From: Pedosphaera sp.
GTDB lineage: Bacteria; Verrucomicrobiota; Verrucomicrobiia; Limisphaerales; SIAT01
Direction of reading: 5' to 3'
Assembly: GCA_009691645.1 (NCBI GenBank)
Contig: SIAT01000001.1
Coordinates: 1 to 35,958 of the forward strand
Length of the DNA: 35,958 nt
Shown here piece after piece: positions 1-7,797 of this stretch. Under the pieces are notes generated by a model, which worked only from the letters and a program-made list of their open reading frames with translations, was not told the origin of the DNA and did no database searches. The position numbers were made by a program, and so were the translations under genes. Each line of letters opens with the position of its first letter. The first letter of the stretch is position 1.

Positions 1-419
1 AGTTCCCCACCCTGCCAGCACTCGACGCTGTGGGCGTGGCCGGCTTCGTGCAATCGCGTGTAGGCATCGATGAATTCCGGCGCGATCCACGTGCCCTCTT
101 CGCGCGCGGCGCAGCCTTCCATCACGCGGCGGAAAGCGCGGTCGCGCGTGACCTCGAAAGGATTCTTCCGCAACATGCGCGCGAGACTGCGCGGCACGTG
201 GAACTTCTCCCACTCGAAGACGCCGCGCCGATCCGGCGACCACCACGTGATCGGATCTGCGCTCCACGGAAAGATCCCGCTGCGATACGCGAGCACAAGC
301 CGCTCGATGGATAAATCGCCACCGACGGCCACGAGACCGGTGAACTCGCCTTTGGCCACGGCCGTACGTGGATCGGGAAACCACAGTCGCTCCGTGAGCG
401 TGGCGGGCATCAGGTTCAT
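1..419 (-). CDS. aat: Leucyl/phenylalanyl-tRNA--protein transferase, 3' end cut by window edge
   Basis: Aat moves Leu or Phe from aminoacyl-tRNA to the N-terminus of proteins that begin with Lys or Arg, which makes them N-degron substrates for ClpS/ClpAP in the cytoplasm. The 139 visible codons are open from ATG at 419 to the window edge. They carry the family signature near the N-terminus (GLVAVGGDLSIERL, then AYRSGIFPW) followed by WWSPDRRGVFEWEK. A purine-rich Shine-Dalgarno (GGAAAGGA) lies directly before ATG 419; an in-frame ATG at 410 is a weaker alternative. The gene lies 62 bases downstream of the DUF2017-like gene, which overlaps clpS, so the ClpS adaptor and this transferase are probably co-expressed. 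The C-terminal half lies outside the window. Confidence 0.95.
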   Translation of the reverse strand, partial: MNLMPATLTERLWFPDPRTAVAKGEFTGLVAVGGDLSIERLVLAYRSGIFPWSADPITWWSPDRRGVFEWEKFHVPRSLARMLRKNPFEVTRDRAFRRVMEGCAAREEGTWIAPEFIDAYTRLHEAGHAHSVECWQGGE

Positions 420-481
420 TTCCTTTCCTTTTCAGGATCAGACGCACAAGCAGCGGCCCACGTTGCCTTTATTTGCGCCGC

Positions 482-964
482 TCATTGGCTCGCATCCATC
501 GCCGCGAGCAGCACGGACTGGAAAGCCCCCGCCATCTCGCGCGCCCAGTAATGCTGGACGTTTTCCTCCGTGACCTGCAGGCGCTTCTCTGCCTCGTAAT
601 CGGGACTGCCCAGATGCATCCAACTCCCCACGCGGATGTCGTTCAACACTTGCAGCAGCCACTCCATCTCCGCCGCCGCGAACGTGAGGCGCGTGTAACT
701 CTTGGTCGTGTGAACGCGCTGCGGGTCGCCGAGAAATTCCGCGAGGTGACGCTGGTTCGCCCCGCGTTGCTCCGCCAACGCTTCCTCAAGCAGATGCTGG
801 CTCTCGTCAATCTGCGCGCTCTGCGCCGAGCCGATTTGCCTGACGAGCTTGCGCGCGCCCGCGGGAATGACCGGATACAACCCGGTCACTCCCATGAAAA
901 GCCGCTGCTCGCGCGTCGTGAGTTGGAAAACGAAACGGCCGCCCGTGTGTTTGACGAGCTTCAT
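482..964 (-). CDS. DUF2017-like protein between clpS and aat
   Basis: This 160-aa protein has no signal peptide or membrane segment and looks cytoplasmic and helical. I do not know its function. The segment WLLQVLNDIRVGSWMHLG resembles the conserved core of DUF2017, a family found next to clpS in Actinobacteria; I judge this from memory of the family pattern. Its ATG at 964 overlaps the clpS stop codon in an ATGA junction (961-964), so translation is probably coupled to clpS. The gene aat follows 62 bases downstream. The position suggests a job in N-degron proteolysis, but that is inference from context. Confidence 0.8.
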   Translation of the reverse strand: MKLVKHTGGRFVFQLTTREQRLFMGVTGLYPVIPAGARKLVRQIGSAQSAQIDESQHLLEEALAEQRGANQRHLAEFLGDPQRVHTTKSYTRLTFAAAEMEWLLQVLNDIRVGSWMHLGSPDYEAEKRLQVTEENVQHYWAREMAGAFQSVLLAAMDASQ

Positions 965-1299
965 TCGTCCCGCTCCATCGTGGCGTTCAATGCGTAGCGG
1001 TGGAGTTGGTGGACGTAGTGCTCGGCCTTCTCGAAGCCCGCACGGACCAGCACGCTCTTGCCCTGCTTGTGCACCTGCATCATGTGGGACTCGGCCTTCT
1101 GTTTGTTCCAGCCAAACACGGCTTGAAAAACGTGCGTGACGTAGCCCATCAGGTTCACCGGATCATCCCAGCAGACGACCAGCCAGCCGGGTTCGCGCGT
1201 CTCCTTCGTTGCAGATTCGACAACGGGGAGAACAAGTGGCTCGGCAATCTCAGGCACGGGGAAATTTAACGGGCATTGGCAACCATTTGAACGCAGCAC
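961..1299 (-). CDS. clpS: ATP-dependent Clp protease adaptor ClpS
   Basis: ClpS binds destabilising N-terminal residues and hands the protein to the ClpA or ClpC unfoldase. The 112-aa product has a variable tail of about 38 residues, then the ClpS core: WLVVCWDDPVNLMGYV, HMMQVHKQGKSVLV and a C-terminal helix ending LNATMERDE. The acidic pair of the binding pocket (DD) and the His of MMQVH are present. The usual Asn of the NDD motif is Trp, and VNLM replaces YTPM, as in actinobacterial ClpS. No in-frame ATG precedes the core, so GTG at 1299 with an upstream GAGG is the likely start. The stop overlaps the next gene by four bases. Confidence 0.93.
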   Translation of the reverse strand: MLRSNGCQCPLNFPVPEIAEPLVLPVVESATKETREPGWLVVCWDDPVNLMGYVTHVFQAVFGWNKQKAESHMMQVHKQGKSVLVRAGFEKAEHYVHQLHRYALNATMERDE

Positions 1300-1302
1300 G
1301 CC

Positions 1303-2277
1303 TCAGATCTGGTAATCGGCCGGCTTGCCCTTCGGCGGCTTTTGCAACACGCGCATGTCGAGGCCGTCGTAAATCACGAGCGAATTCGGCGCGACACTTT
1401 GCATGATGAACACGTTGCCGCCGATGGTGCTGCCCGCGCCGATCACCGTCTCGCCGCCGAGAATGGTCGCGCCAGGATAAATGGTCACGTGATCCTCGAT
1501 CGTCGGGTGGCGCTTCGTGCCCTTGAGCTGCTGCCCGCCGGAGGTCGAACGCGCGCCGAGCGTCACGCCGTGGTACACCTTCACGTGATCGCCGATCACG
1601 CAGGTCTCGCCGATCACCGTGCCGGTGCCGTGGTCGATGAAGAAATGCGAACCGATGGTCGCGCCCGGATGCAGATCGATCCCCGTGCGGCTGTGCGCCC
1701 ACTCAGTCATGATGCGCGGGATCAGCGCGATCTGGCGCCGATACAATTCGTGCGCGAGCCGCTGGACCGCGATGCTCTCGATGAACGGATAGGCGAGAAT
1801 AATCTCCTCTTTGCTCGCCGCGGCGGGGTCACCCGCGTAAGCCGCTTCCACGTCCGTCTGCAAAATCTCACGCACACCGGACAGGCTCGCGAGGAACTCG
1901 CGCGTGGCCGCCTCGGCCGCTTTGCGCGGCGCACGCTTGGCCTCGTCATTCGGCGGTTGATACTCGATCGCCTTGCACATCTCATCCTCCAACCGCCCGA
2001 GCACGGAATCCATCAGCGTCGCCGTCTCCACTTTCAGCTCGGAGGAGTGAATCACCTTCTCATCGAAGAAACCGGGGAAGAGCAACCGCACGAGATCGCC
2101 CGTGATGCCCGCGATGGCGGACTTGGAAGGAAGATTCTTGCCGTCGAGATAATTGATGCCACCCACACGGGCGTAGGAGGCAATCAATTGGTCGGTCAAC
2201 TGCGTGACGTTCACGGTCGCAGAATGCCGCAGCCGCCGGGGAAAGGCAAGGTGCGTGCCAGACGGCGTGGGAGCCAC
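1303..2277 (-). CDS. cysE: Serine O-acetyltransferase
   Basis: This enzyme acetylates L-serine with acetyl-CoA to give O-acetylserine, the carbon skeleton for cysteine. The C-terminal half is a left-handed beta-helix with the family signature (DLHPGATIGSHFFIDHGTG, TVIGETCVIGD, KRHPTIED), including the Asp-His of FIDHG and the His of RHPTI. The N-terminal half is the alpha-helical oligomerisation domain. At up to 324 aa it is longer than E. coli CysE (273). It ends in DYQI, like the plant SAT tail DYVI that docks in cysteine synthase. GTG at 2277 lies just after the waaF stop; a second GTG at 2214 could also be the start, and neither has a clear Shine-Dalgarno. Confidence 0.92.
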   Translation of the reverse strand: MAPTPSGTHLAFPRRLRHSATVNVTQLTDQLIASYARVGGINYLDGKNLPSKSAIAGITGDLVRLLFPGFFDEKVIHSSELKVETATLMDSVLGRLEDEMCKAIEYQPPNDEAKRAPRKAAEAATREFLASLSGVREILQTDVEAAYAGDPAAASKEEIILAYPFIESIAVQRLAHELYRRQIALIPRIMTEWAHSRTGIDLHPGATIGSHFFIDHGTGTVIGETCVIGDHVKVYHGVTLGARSTSGGQQLKGTKRHPTIEDHVTIYPGATILGGETVIGAGSTIGGNVFIMQSVAPNSLVIYDGLDMRVLQKPPKGKPADYQI

Positions 2278-2280
2278 GGT

Positions 2281-3369
2281 TCACTTCGTCCCGCGCAGCA
2301 CCGCTTCGACCACCGACTCGACGCGGATGCCGGTCATGCAACGGAAATCCACCGGGCACTCGCGCCGGAAACAGGGCGAGCACGGCGTGCCAGCACGGAG
2401 GAGTTGATGACGCGCGTCGCCCGGCAATCCGGGGCCGGTCAATTCCGGCGACGTGCTGCCAAACGGCACCACCACCCGCGTGCCGACGGCCGCGGCGAGG
2501 TGCATCGGACCGGTGTCGTTCGTCAACACCACGCGGCAGAGCTTCAACACCGCGGACAGTTCGCGCAACGAAGTGCGGCCCGCGAGATTCACGCAATCCA
2601 CACCGAGCGACATCATCAATTCGCCCGCGAAATCCACATCATTGCGACCGCCGAGCAACACCCAGCGACAGTTCGTATGGCGGCGGATCTCGAGCGCGGC
2701 GGCTATGAACCGCTCCAGCGGCCAGCGCTTGGCGGGGCCGTATTCCGCGCCGGGATTGATGCCGAGAATCGGCCGCACATCCGACGGCAGGCCAAACTTC
2801 ATCCGCGCCGTCAGCAGCTCCGCGTCGTTGACCGCAATGGACGGGGCGAGCGGTTCCGCGCTCGCACCCAGCGTGGCGGCGAGATGCAGATAATGATGCA
2901 GATGATGGGCCGACGCAGGATGAACCGTCGGCTTCACATCGGGCCGGCCGAGCAGATAACGGATTTCCCAAAGCGGCCGCTTGCGCATTGGCACCGCCTC
3001 GCGGCGCGGCGCGACGGGACGCGTCAAAAGCCAGCCGCGCAGGTTCGCTTCGTAACCGATGCGGTGCGGGATCTTCGCCAGCCAAACCTCGAGCGCGGTA
3101 CGGAATGAGTTCGGCAACACGAGCGCGGCCGTGAAACGTCGCTGCCGCAACCGGCGCGCGACAGCAAACACGCCTTCATCCGGCTCGATGCACATCACAT
3201 CGTCCAGCGCGGGATGATGCGCCCAAAGGCCCGCCAGCTTCACGGGCGTGAGCAGCGTGAATCGCGCTTTCGGTTTCGCCTCGCGCAACCGCAGCAGCGC
3301 GGGCGTGGCCATCACGGCGTCACCGAGCCAGTTCACACCACGGATCAGGATGGATTCACGCGCGCTCAC
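2281..3369 (-). CDS. waaF: ADP-heptose:LPS heptosyltransferase (glycosyltransferase family 9)
   Basis: Family 9 enzymes transfer L,D-heptose from ADP-heptose to the LPS inner core at the cytoplasmic face of the inner membrane. The 362-aa product opens with the Rossmann segment IRGVNWLGDAVMATPALL. It later has LGINPGAEYGPAKRWP and the donor-site signature NDTGPMHLAAAVGT followed by PFGSTSPELTGPG, and ends with a Cys cluster (CSPCFRRECP) seen in WaaF. The frame is open far upstream, but that part lies antisense-free inside lpxL and has no family similarity. GTG at 3369, 7 bases past the lpxL stop, is therefore chosen. WaaF rather than WaaC is favoured by the Cys-rich tail. Confidence 0.9.
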   Translation of the reverse strand: MSARESILIRGVNWLGDAVMATPALLRLREAKPKARFTLLTPVKLAGLWAHHPALDDVMCIEPDEGVFAVARRLRQRRFTAALVLPNSFRTALEVWLAKIPHRIGYEANLRGWLLTRPVAPRREAVPMRKRPLWEIRYLLGRPDVKPTVHPASAHHLHHYLHLAATLGASAEPLAPSIAVNDAELLTARMKFGLPSDVRPILGINPGAEYGPAKRWPLERFIAAALEIRRHTNCRWVLLGGRNDVDFAGELMMSLGVDCVNLAGRTSLRELSAVLKLCRVVLTNDTGPMHLAAAVGTRVVVPFGSTSPELTGPGLPGDARHQLLRAGTPCSPCFRRECPVDFRCMTGIRVESVVEAVLRGTK

Positions 3370-3376
3370 GATCGGC

Positions 3377-4267
3377 TCAATTCTTCGGCAGCCGCCAGCG
3401 GTTGTGAACCCAAAACCAATTCGTCGGATCGCGACGCACGGCGATCTCGAGAGCGGCGTTGATGTCACGCGTGATCTCCTCGATGGGGCGGGCTTTGCCT
3501 TCCACGCGCGTCGGGATCTCCTCGCCGACTTCGATGCGCCAACGGCCGAGCGCCACGCGATAACAAACAGCGGTGTGCAAGTAAGCGCGGTAACGGAGAG
3601 CGAAAACCGCCGGCGCGGCGCTGGCCAAACATTCCTGTCCGAAGAAGGAAATGCGCATGCCATTATCACCGGCGTGCTGATCGGCGAGCAGGCCGAGCGA
3701 GAGTCCACCCTTGTTCAGCGCGGCTTTGAGTGCGTTTCCGCCGGTGCGGCGCTCGAAGAATTGACAACCGGAACGGGCGCGCAACGAACCAAGAAACGCG
3801 TCGAGCCGCAACTGGCGCAGGCCGCGATAGGTCGTGCCGCGCGCGCCGCCCTCGGGGGCGAATTCCTTGGCGCGGGCGTACAACTCGAAGTTACCGAAGT
3901 GGCCGATGGCCGTGATGCGGGTCGGCACCGGTTCGCCGGGCGCAGCGGGGCGGAGCTTCTCCGCGCCGGTCACCTCGAGCACTTTGTCGACCTCCTCGGC
4001 GGTCATCGTGGCCGTCTTGATTGCCGAGGCGTAATTCTCGCCGAGCCGGCGGAAGTTTTCGCGCGCGAGGGCGTGGATTTCTTCAGCGGACTTTTCCCTG
4101 CCGAAACAGCGCTCGAGATTAGCGAGTGCGACGCGGCGATGGCGGGCATCGAGCCACCACGCCAACGCACCGCCGGCGCGGCCGAAGCGCGCGACCGCCG
4201 TCAGCGGCAACGCTTGCAGAAGCGTCACCAACACGCGCACGACCAGATAGAGCAGGCCATCGAGCAT
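3377..4267 (-). CDS. lpxL: Lipid A biosynthesis acyltransferase (LpxL/HtrB family)
   Basis: The enzyme adds a secondary acyl chain to lipid A precursors at the inner membrane. The 296-aa product has an N-terminal hydrophobic helix (about residues 3-22). The catalytic HX4E motif is H123-FGNF-E128, followed later by DQHAGDNG and the C-terminal signature PTNWFWVHNRWR. ATG 4267 is chosen because it overlaps the lpxK stop by one base (TGATG), a typical coupling junction. A TTG at 4294 would add nine residues inside lpxK. Which secondary acyl chain it adds cannot be told from sequence. The neighbours lpxK and waaF fit late lipid A and core assembly. Confidence 0.93.
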   Translation of the reverse strand: MLDGLLYLVVRVLVTLLQALPLTAVARFGRAGGALAWWLDARHRRVALANLERCFGREKSAEEIHALARENFRRLGENYASAIKTATMTAEEVDKVLEVTGAEKLRPAAPGEPVPTRITAIGHFGNFELYARAKEFAPEGGARGTTYRGLRQLRLDAFLGSLRARSGCQFFERRTGGNALKAALNKGGLSLGLLADQHAGDNGMRISFFGQECLASAAPAVFALRYRAYLHTAVCYRVALGRWRIEVGEEIPTRVEGKARPIEEITRDINAALEIAVRRDPTNWFWVHNRWRLPKN

Positions 4268-5442
4268 CAGCGAAAGCAGATTTGGCGGACGCAATCGTGG
4301 AAATCCTTCGCGCCGGCAAGGATGTTGATCTCGACGCGCATGAAGTAGATTGGCAGGTCGCGCCGGTCGATTTTTGGAAAGCGCACGGCGTCCTTCTGCG
4401 TGGTGATGATGATCTCGGCCTGACGTTTCTTGGCGCGGTTGATGACGTTGATGATCTCCTGCTGCGTGAAGCGGTGGTGATCGGCGAAACGCTTGGTGTA
4501 CACCAACTCGGCGCCCTGCGCGACGAGGCTCCTCTCGAAGCTCTCGGGCTGGGCGATGCCCGACAGCGCGGCAACCTTGCGGCCTTTGATGAAATCGAGG
4601 CCGCGCCGGTCATCGGGATCGAAGGCATCCTCTAAATAAAGCGGATGGTGAACGCACTCGATGATGCCGGCCTTGGGATTATGCTTGGCGATGCGGGCGC
4701 GAAGCGCGGCGGTATTGCCATCGCTCTTGGTGAGAAAGATGACGCTGGCACGCGCGAGGTGCGAATGCGGTTCGCGCAGCGTGCCGCGCGGCAGCAGGTG
4801 CTCGTTACCGAACGGCTGCTGGCAATCCACCAGCACGATGTCGCGCCGGCGGCCGGCGAGCTTCCAATACTGGAAGCCATCGTCGAGCAGCAGCGTGTCG
4901 CACCCGAACTTCTCGATGGCGTAGCGGCCGGCCTTCACGCGGTCTTTGTCCACCAGCACGACGACATCCTTGAGATTCGAGGCGAGCATGTACGGCTCAT
5001 CGCCGGCCTCCTCGGAGTTGAGCAGGAGCGAGCGGCCGTCGGAGACGATACGCGGAGGGGTGAAGTCGTCGCGCAGCAGCAGCTTGTTCAGGAGGCGCGA
5101 AGCAAGCGGCGGCGGCTTCGATCGGTAACCGCGGGAGAGGATGGCGACCTTGCGTCCGGCATCCTGCAACTCGCGGGCGAACTTCTCGACCACGGGCGTC
5201 TTGCCAGTGCCGCCGACGGTGAGGTTGCCGACGGTGATGATCTGCACGCCGAGCGTGGAATCGCGGATGATGCGGTGCTCGTAGAGGAAGCGGCGCGCCT
5301 TGACGATGACCGCGAAGATCTTCGAGAGGATGAGTAGCACGAAACGCAACAGCCCCGCGCGTTTGCCGCGACGCTGCTCGAAAATGACTTCGAGAACGAA
5401 TGTCTCGATGTGTTCTGTCCAAACCCGGAAGGTCTCCCGCAT
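4267..5442 (-). CDS. lpxK: Tetraacyldisaccharide 4'-kinase
   Basis: LpxK phosphorylates the 4' position of the tetraacyldisaccharide to give lipid IVA, at the inner membrane. The 391-aa product has a hydrophobic N-terminal anchor (about residues 31-48), the family Walker A VGNLTVGGTGKTP at 71-83, and the LLLDDGFQ signature ending at residue 191. It is about 60 residues longer than E. coli LpxK, mostly at the N-terminus. ATG 5442 is chosen over an in-frame TTG at 5478. It is the first gene of a seven-gene minus-strand run and is divergent from nfeD, 83 bases away. I see no strong Shine-Dalgarno. Confidence 0.94.
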   Translation of the reverse strand: MRETFRVWTEHIETFVLEVIFEQRRGKRAGLLRFVLLILSKIFAVIVKARRFLYEHRIIRDSTLGVQIITVGNLTVGGTGKTPVVEKFARELQDAGRKVAILSRGYRSKPPPLASRLLNKLLLRDDFTPPRIVSDGRSLLLNSEEAGDEPYMLASNLKDVVVLVDKDRVKAGRYAIEKFGCDTLLLDDGFQYWKLAGRRRDIVLVDCQQPFGNEHLLPRGTLREPHSHLARASVIFLTKSDGNTAALRARIAKHNPKAGIIECVHHPLYLEDAFDPDDRRGLDFIKGRKVAALSGIAQPESFERSLVAQGAELVYTKRFADHHRFTQQEIINVINRAKKRQAEIIITTQKDAVRFPKIDRRDLPIYFMRVEINILAGAKDFHDCVRQICFR

Positions 5443-5525
5443 CGTGCGGAGTCTGCCAACGCGCCACCCGCAGAGCAAGCGCTCGCGTTCTTGCTGGACG
5501 GTTTTTCCTGCATTACCCTCTCGAT

Positions 5526-6926
5526 ATGAAAGCGTGCTTCTTCACCATCGGGTTGTTGTTCTCGTTCCTTCTGCCAGCCGCCGAGTCTGTCCCCGCCGCG
5601 GCCCCGGCCAAAGTCTATGTGCTGCCCATACGCGAAAACGTGGACACACCGCTGGCCTACCTCGTGCGGCGCGGCGTGAAAGAAGCGGTGAAAGCGCAGG
5701 CCGGCGTGCTCATCCTCGACATGGAAACCAAGGGCGGCCGCGCCGATGTGTGCATGGAGATCATCGATATCATCGGCCAGTTCAAGGGACAGACCCTCAC
5801 CTACGTGAACCGCGAAGCCTACTCGGCCGGCGCGTTCATCGCCGTGGGGACGCAAAAAATCTACATGGCGCCGCAGAGCGTCATCGGCGCGGCCGCGCCC
5901 ATTCTCCTCAGTCCCGGTGGCGGCGGGCCGCAAGCGATGCCCGACACGATGGAGACGAAGATGGTTTCCGCCATCAGCGCCAAGGTGCGCACGCAAGCCG
6001 AGAAGAACGGCCACAACAAGGAGGTCGTGCAGGCGATGGTGGACAAGACGACGGAACTGGTCGTGGACGGCCAGATGATCAACAAGAAAGGCAACATCCT
6101 CACGCTCACCGATGTCGAGGCGGCGAAGGTTTACGGAACATCCTCGAAGCCGCTGCTGTCGCTCGGCACGGTCGCTTCGCTGGATGATCTGCTGAACAAA
6201 CTCGGTCTGGCCAAAGCCACCGTCATCCACATCAAACCCTCCGGTGCGGAGCGGTTGGCCTCGTGGCTCAACGTCATCGCGCCGCTGTTGCTCATCATCG
6301 GCATCGCCGGCGTGTACATCGAAATGAAGACGCCCGGCTTCGGCGCGCCCGGCATGATCGGCATCGTCGCCTTCGCTCTCTATTTCCTCGGCGGTTACAT
6401 CGCCGGCCTGTCGGGTGTGGAATGGATGTTCGTGTTCGCCATCGGGTTGATTCTCGTCATCGTGGAAATCTTCGTCTTCCCCGGCACGGTCGTGCCCGGC
6501 CTGATCGGCGCGGGAATGATCCTCGCCGCGTTGGTGATGGCGATGGTGGACCGCTGGCCCGGAATGCCCGCGCTGCCGGGCCTGCCGCAATTGCGCCTGC
6601 CGGTCACCAACCTGCTCATCGCTTTCGGCGGCGGCGTGGCGGTGGTCTGGCTGCTCAGCCGGTGGCTGCCGCACACGAGCCTTTTCCGCACAATGATCCC
6701 CGCTTCAGCCAGTGGCGTCGCCTCGGTACAAGCCCGTGGAACCGCGCAGTCCGCGCGAGTGGGACAGGTCGGCGTGACGCAATCCACACTCCATCCGGGT
6801 GGCAAAGCGCAGTTCGGCGAGGAGATGCTCGACGTGATGACGCAGGGAGAGATGATCTCCAAGGGGGCGAAAGTCCGCATCATCGACCACAGCGGCACCG
6901 AGGCGATCGTCGAGCCGGCGGACTAA
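5526..6926 (+). CDS. NfeD-family membrane-bound serine protease (ClpP-class)
   Basis: NfeD1b-type proteins join a periplasmic ClpP-class protease to a membrane domain and a soluble OB-fold; the archaeal member cleaves stomatin. The 466-aa product has a signal peptide (1-20) and a ClpP-like domain (about 28-235). YSAGAF holds the likely nucleophile Ser100, with K145 or K153 as candidate general base. Four or more TM helices follow (about 245-265, 272-295, 299-318, 323-341), then a further hydrophobic stretch near 361-378, and an NfeD OB-fold from about 397 to the end. ATG 5526 is chosen because it gives a clean signal peptide; no Shine-Dalgarno is visible. No stomatin/flotillin partner gene is in the window. 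The last four bases overlap the convergent gene. Confidence 0.9.
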   Translation: MKACFFTIGLLFSFLLPAAESVPAAAPAKVYVLPIRENVDTPLAYLVRRGVKEAVKAQAGVLILDMETKGGRADVCMEIIDIIGQFKGQTLTYVNREAYSAGAFIAVGTQKIYMAPQSVIGAAAPILLSPGGGGPQAMPDTMETKMVSAISAKVRTQAEKNGHNKEVVQAMVDKTTELVVDGQMINKKGNILTLTDVEAAKVYGTSSKPLLSLGTVASLDDLLNKLGLAKATVIHIKPSGAERLASWLNVIAPLLLIIGIAGVYIEMKTPGFGAPGMIGIVAFALYFLGGYIAGLSGVEWMFVFAIGLILVIVEIFVFPGTVVPGLIGAGMILAALVMAMVDRWPGMPALPGLPQLRLPVTNLLIAFGGGVAVVWLLSRWLPHTSLFRTMIPASASGVASVQARGTAQSARVGQVGVTQSTLHPGGKAQFGEEMLDVMTQGEMISKGAKVRIIDHSGTEAIVEPAD

Positions 6927-7438
6927 TCCGGTCCGGACACAGGTTTGGATTTATCAGGAGGCGGAGTGCCGCCGGGCGGGCCGGGCCGTTTCTCCTTCGG
7001 GAATTTCTTGAAGAAATTGCTGGCGTTCGTATCGCCCCGAGAAGGGAAGGGCCCGCGACTGCGCATCGGCGACGAGTCAAACTTCTTCACCTGTTCGGGC
7101 GTCAGCTCGGCACGGATCTGCTCGCGTACCTTCTTCCCTTCCTCCTGCATCTTGGCAAACAACGGCTCGGCAATGGCGCGCGAACGCTTGTGCCCCTCGG
7201 CGAGAATCGCGCCAACCTTCTCACGCTGCTCGGCGGTGAGGTTGAGGTCCTTCTCCAACCGCTTGAGCGACTCGGCACGAGCCGGTCCTTCCCACGGCAT
7301 GGTCCGCTTGGCCTCGGGTTTCTCGGGATGCTTTTCGCGGAGCTTCACCGGCACTGGCGCGTTGAGGAGTAGGCTGCCGGCGAAGACACCACTGCCGAAG
7401 ATGAACAGCGTGGCGAGGATGACCTTCCACTGTGACAT
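6923..7438 (-). CDS. Exported Spy/CnrX-like LTxxQ protein
   Basis: This 171-aa protein has an N-terminal hydrophobic helix (residues 6-25, signal peptide or anchor). A charged helical domain follows, with two LTxxQ motifs (LTAEQREKVGAIL and LTPEQVKKFD), the mark of the Spy/CpxP/CnrX periplasmic helical family. The tail is rich in Pro, Lys and Gly. Its ATG at 7438 overlaps the stop of the anti-sigma gene by one base (TGATG), so the two are coupled. By analogy to CnrY-CnrX-CnrH it may sense periplasmic stress or metal and control the anti-sigma factor. A chaperone role like Spy is the alternative. Confidence 0.8.
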   Translation of the reverse strand: MSQWKVILATLFIFGSGVFAGSLLLNAPVPVKLREKHPEKPEAKRTMPWEGPARAESLKRLEKDLNLTAEQREKVGAILAEGHKRSRAIAEPLFAKMQEEGKKVREQIRAELTPEQVKKFDSSPMRSRGPFPSRGDTNASNFFKKFPKEKRPGPPGGTPPPDKSKPVSGPD

Positions 7439-7755
7439 CAGAACTCGAGGGAGGATTCGAAGGAGGATTCCTCAGCCGCGGCGAGCACGACGTTCTCGAA
7501 ATCCATCGCGATCCGGTCGCCAGGCGTCGCCGGCTCGGCGGAGAAGTGGATCCACACCGCAAGGCAAGCCACCGCCAGCGCGTACGGAACGGCCGCGCGC
7601 CAGAGCGAACGCGCCCAAAGCGCCCACACGTCCACCACCGGCAGGGCGGCGATGCGAGCCATCACGCGCTTCTCGAAAGCGTACGGCACGCGGTCACTCG
7701 GCCGCTCGGCACGAGCCGCGGCCAGCAAACGCTTCTCCAACTCGGTCACGTTCAT
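7438..7755 (-). CDS. Probable single-pass anti-sigma factor
   Basis: The 105-aa product has a short cytoplasmic N-terminus (about 55 residues), one TM helix (WRAAVPYALAVACLAVWI) and a short acidic periplasmic tail. The N-terminal segment VPYAFEKRVMARIAALP resembles short sigma-binding regions of membrane anti-sigma factors, and there is no zinc-binding HxxxCxxC motif. It lies 37 bases downstream of the ECF sigma gene and overlaps the LTxxQ gene by one base. ATG 7755 is chosen because the upstream extension has no conserved look. The gap before it holds a TGTAAC-N17-CGTC element (7771-7797), so it may also be expressed from its own ECF promoter. The role is inferred from topology and position. 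Confidence 0.75.
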   Translation of the reverse strand: MNVTELEKRLLAAARAERPSDRVPYAFEKRVMARIAALPVVDVWALWARSLWRAAVPYALAVACLAVWIHFSAEPATPGDRIAMDFENVVLAAAEESSFESSLEF

Positions 7756-7770
7756 AAATCCAATTCTCCA

Positions 7771-7797
7771 GACGACCGCCCGCGAGGGCAAGTTACA
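7771..7797 (-). promoter_or_regulatory. Candidate ECF promoter before the anti-sigma gene
   Basis: On the minus strand, TGTAAC (7797-7792) is followed after exactly 17 bases by CGTC (7774-7771). AAC and CGT are typical of ECF promoters (compare sigma-W: TGAAAC-N16/17-CGTA). The anti-sigma ATG at 7755 follows within about 16 bases. The same hexamer, spacing and tetramer occur at 9608-9634. Confidence 0.55.

Noticed and set aside
1342..3108. 588-codon plus-strand frame
   Set aside because: Antisense to cysE and waaF, both with clear motifs; composition is Arg/His/Ala-rich with no domain.
3370..3708. 113-residue N-terminal extension of waaF
   Set aside because: It lies inside lpxL in another frame and has no similarity to heptosyltransferases; GTG 3369 begins right at the family's first strand.
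5507..5526. TTGCTG-N17-TACCCT as an nfeD promoter
   Set aside because: Weak match in both elements, and it would place the transcript start almost on the ATG.
5088..6674. 528-codon minus-strand frame
   Set aside because: Antisense to nfeD and in another frame of lpxK; Asp/His/Arg-rich shadow composition.
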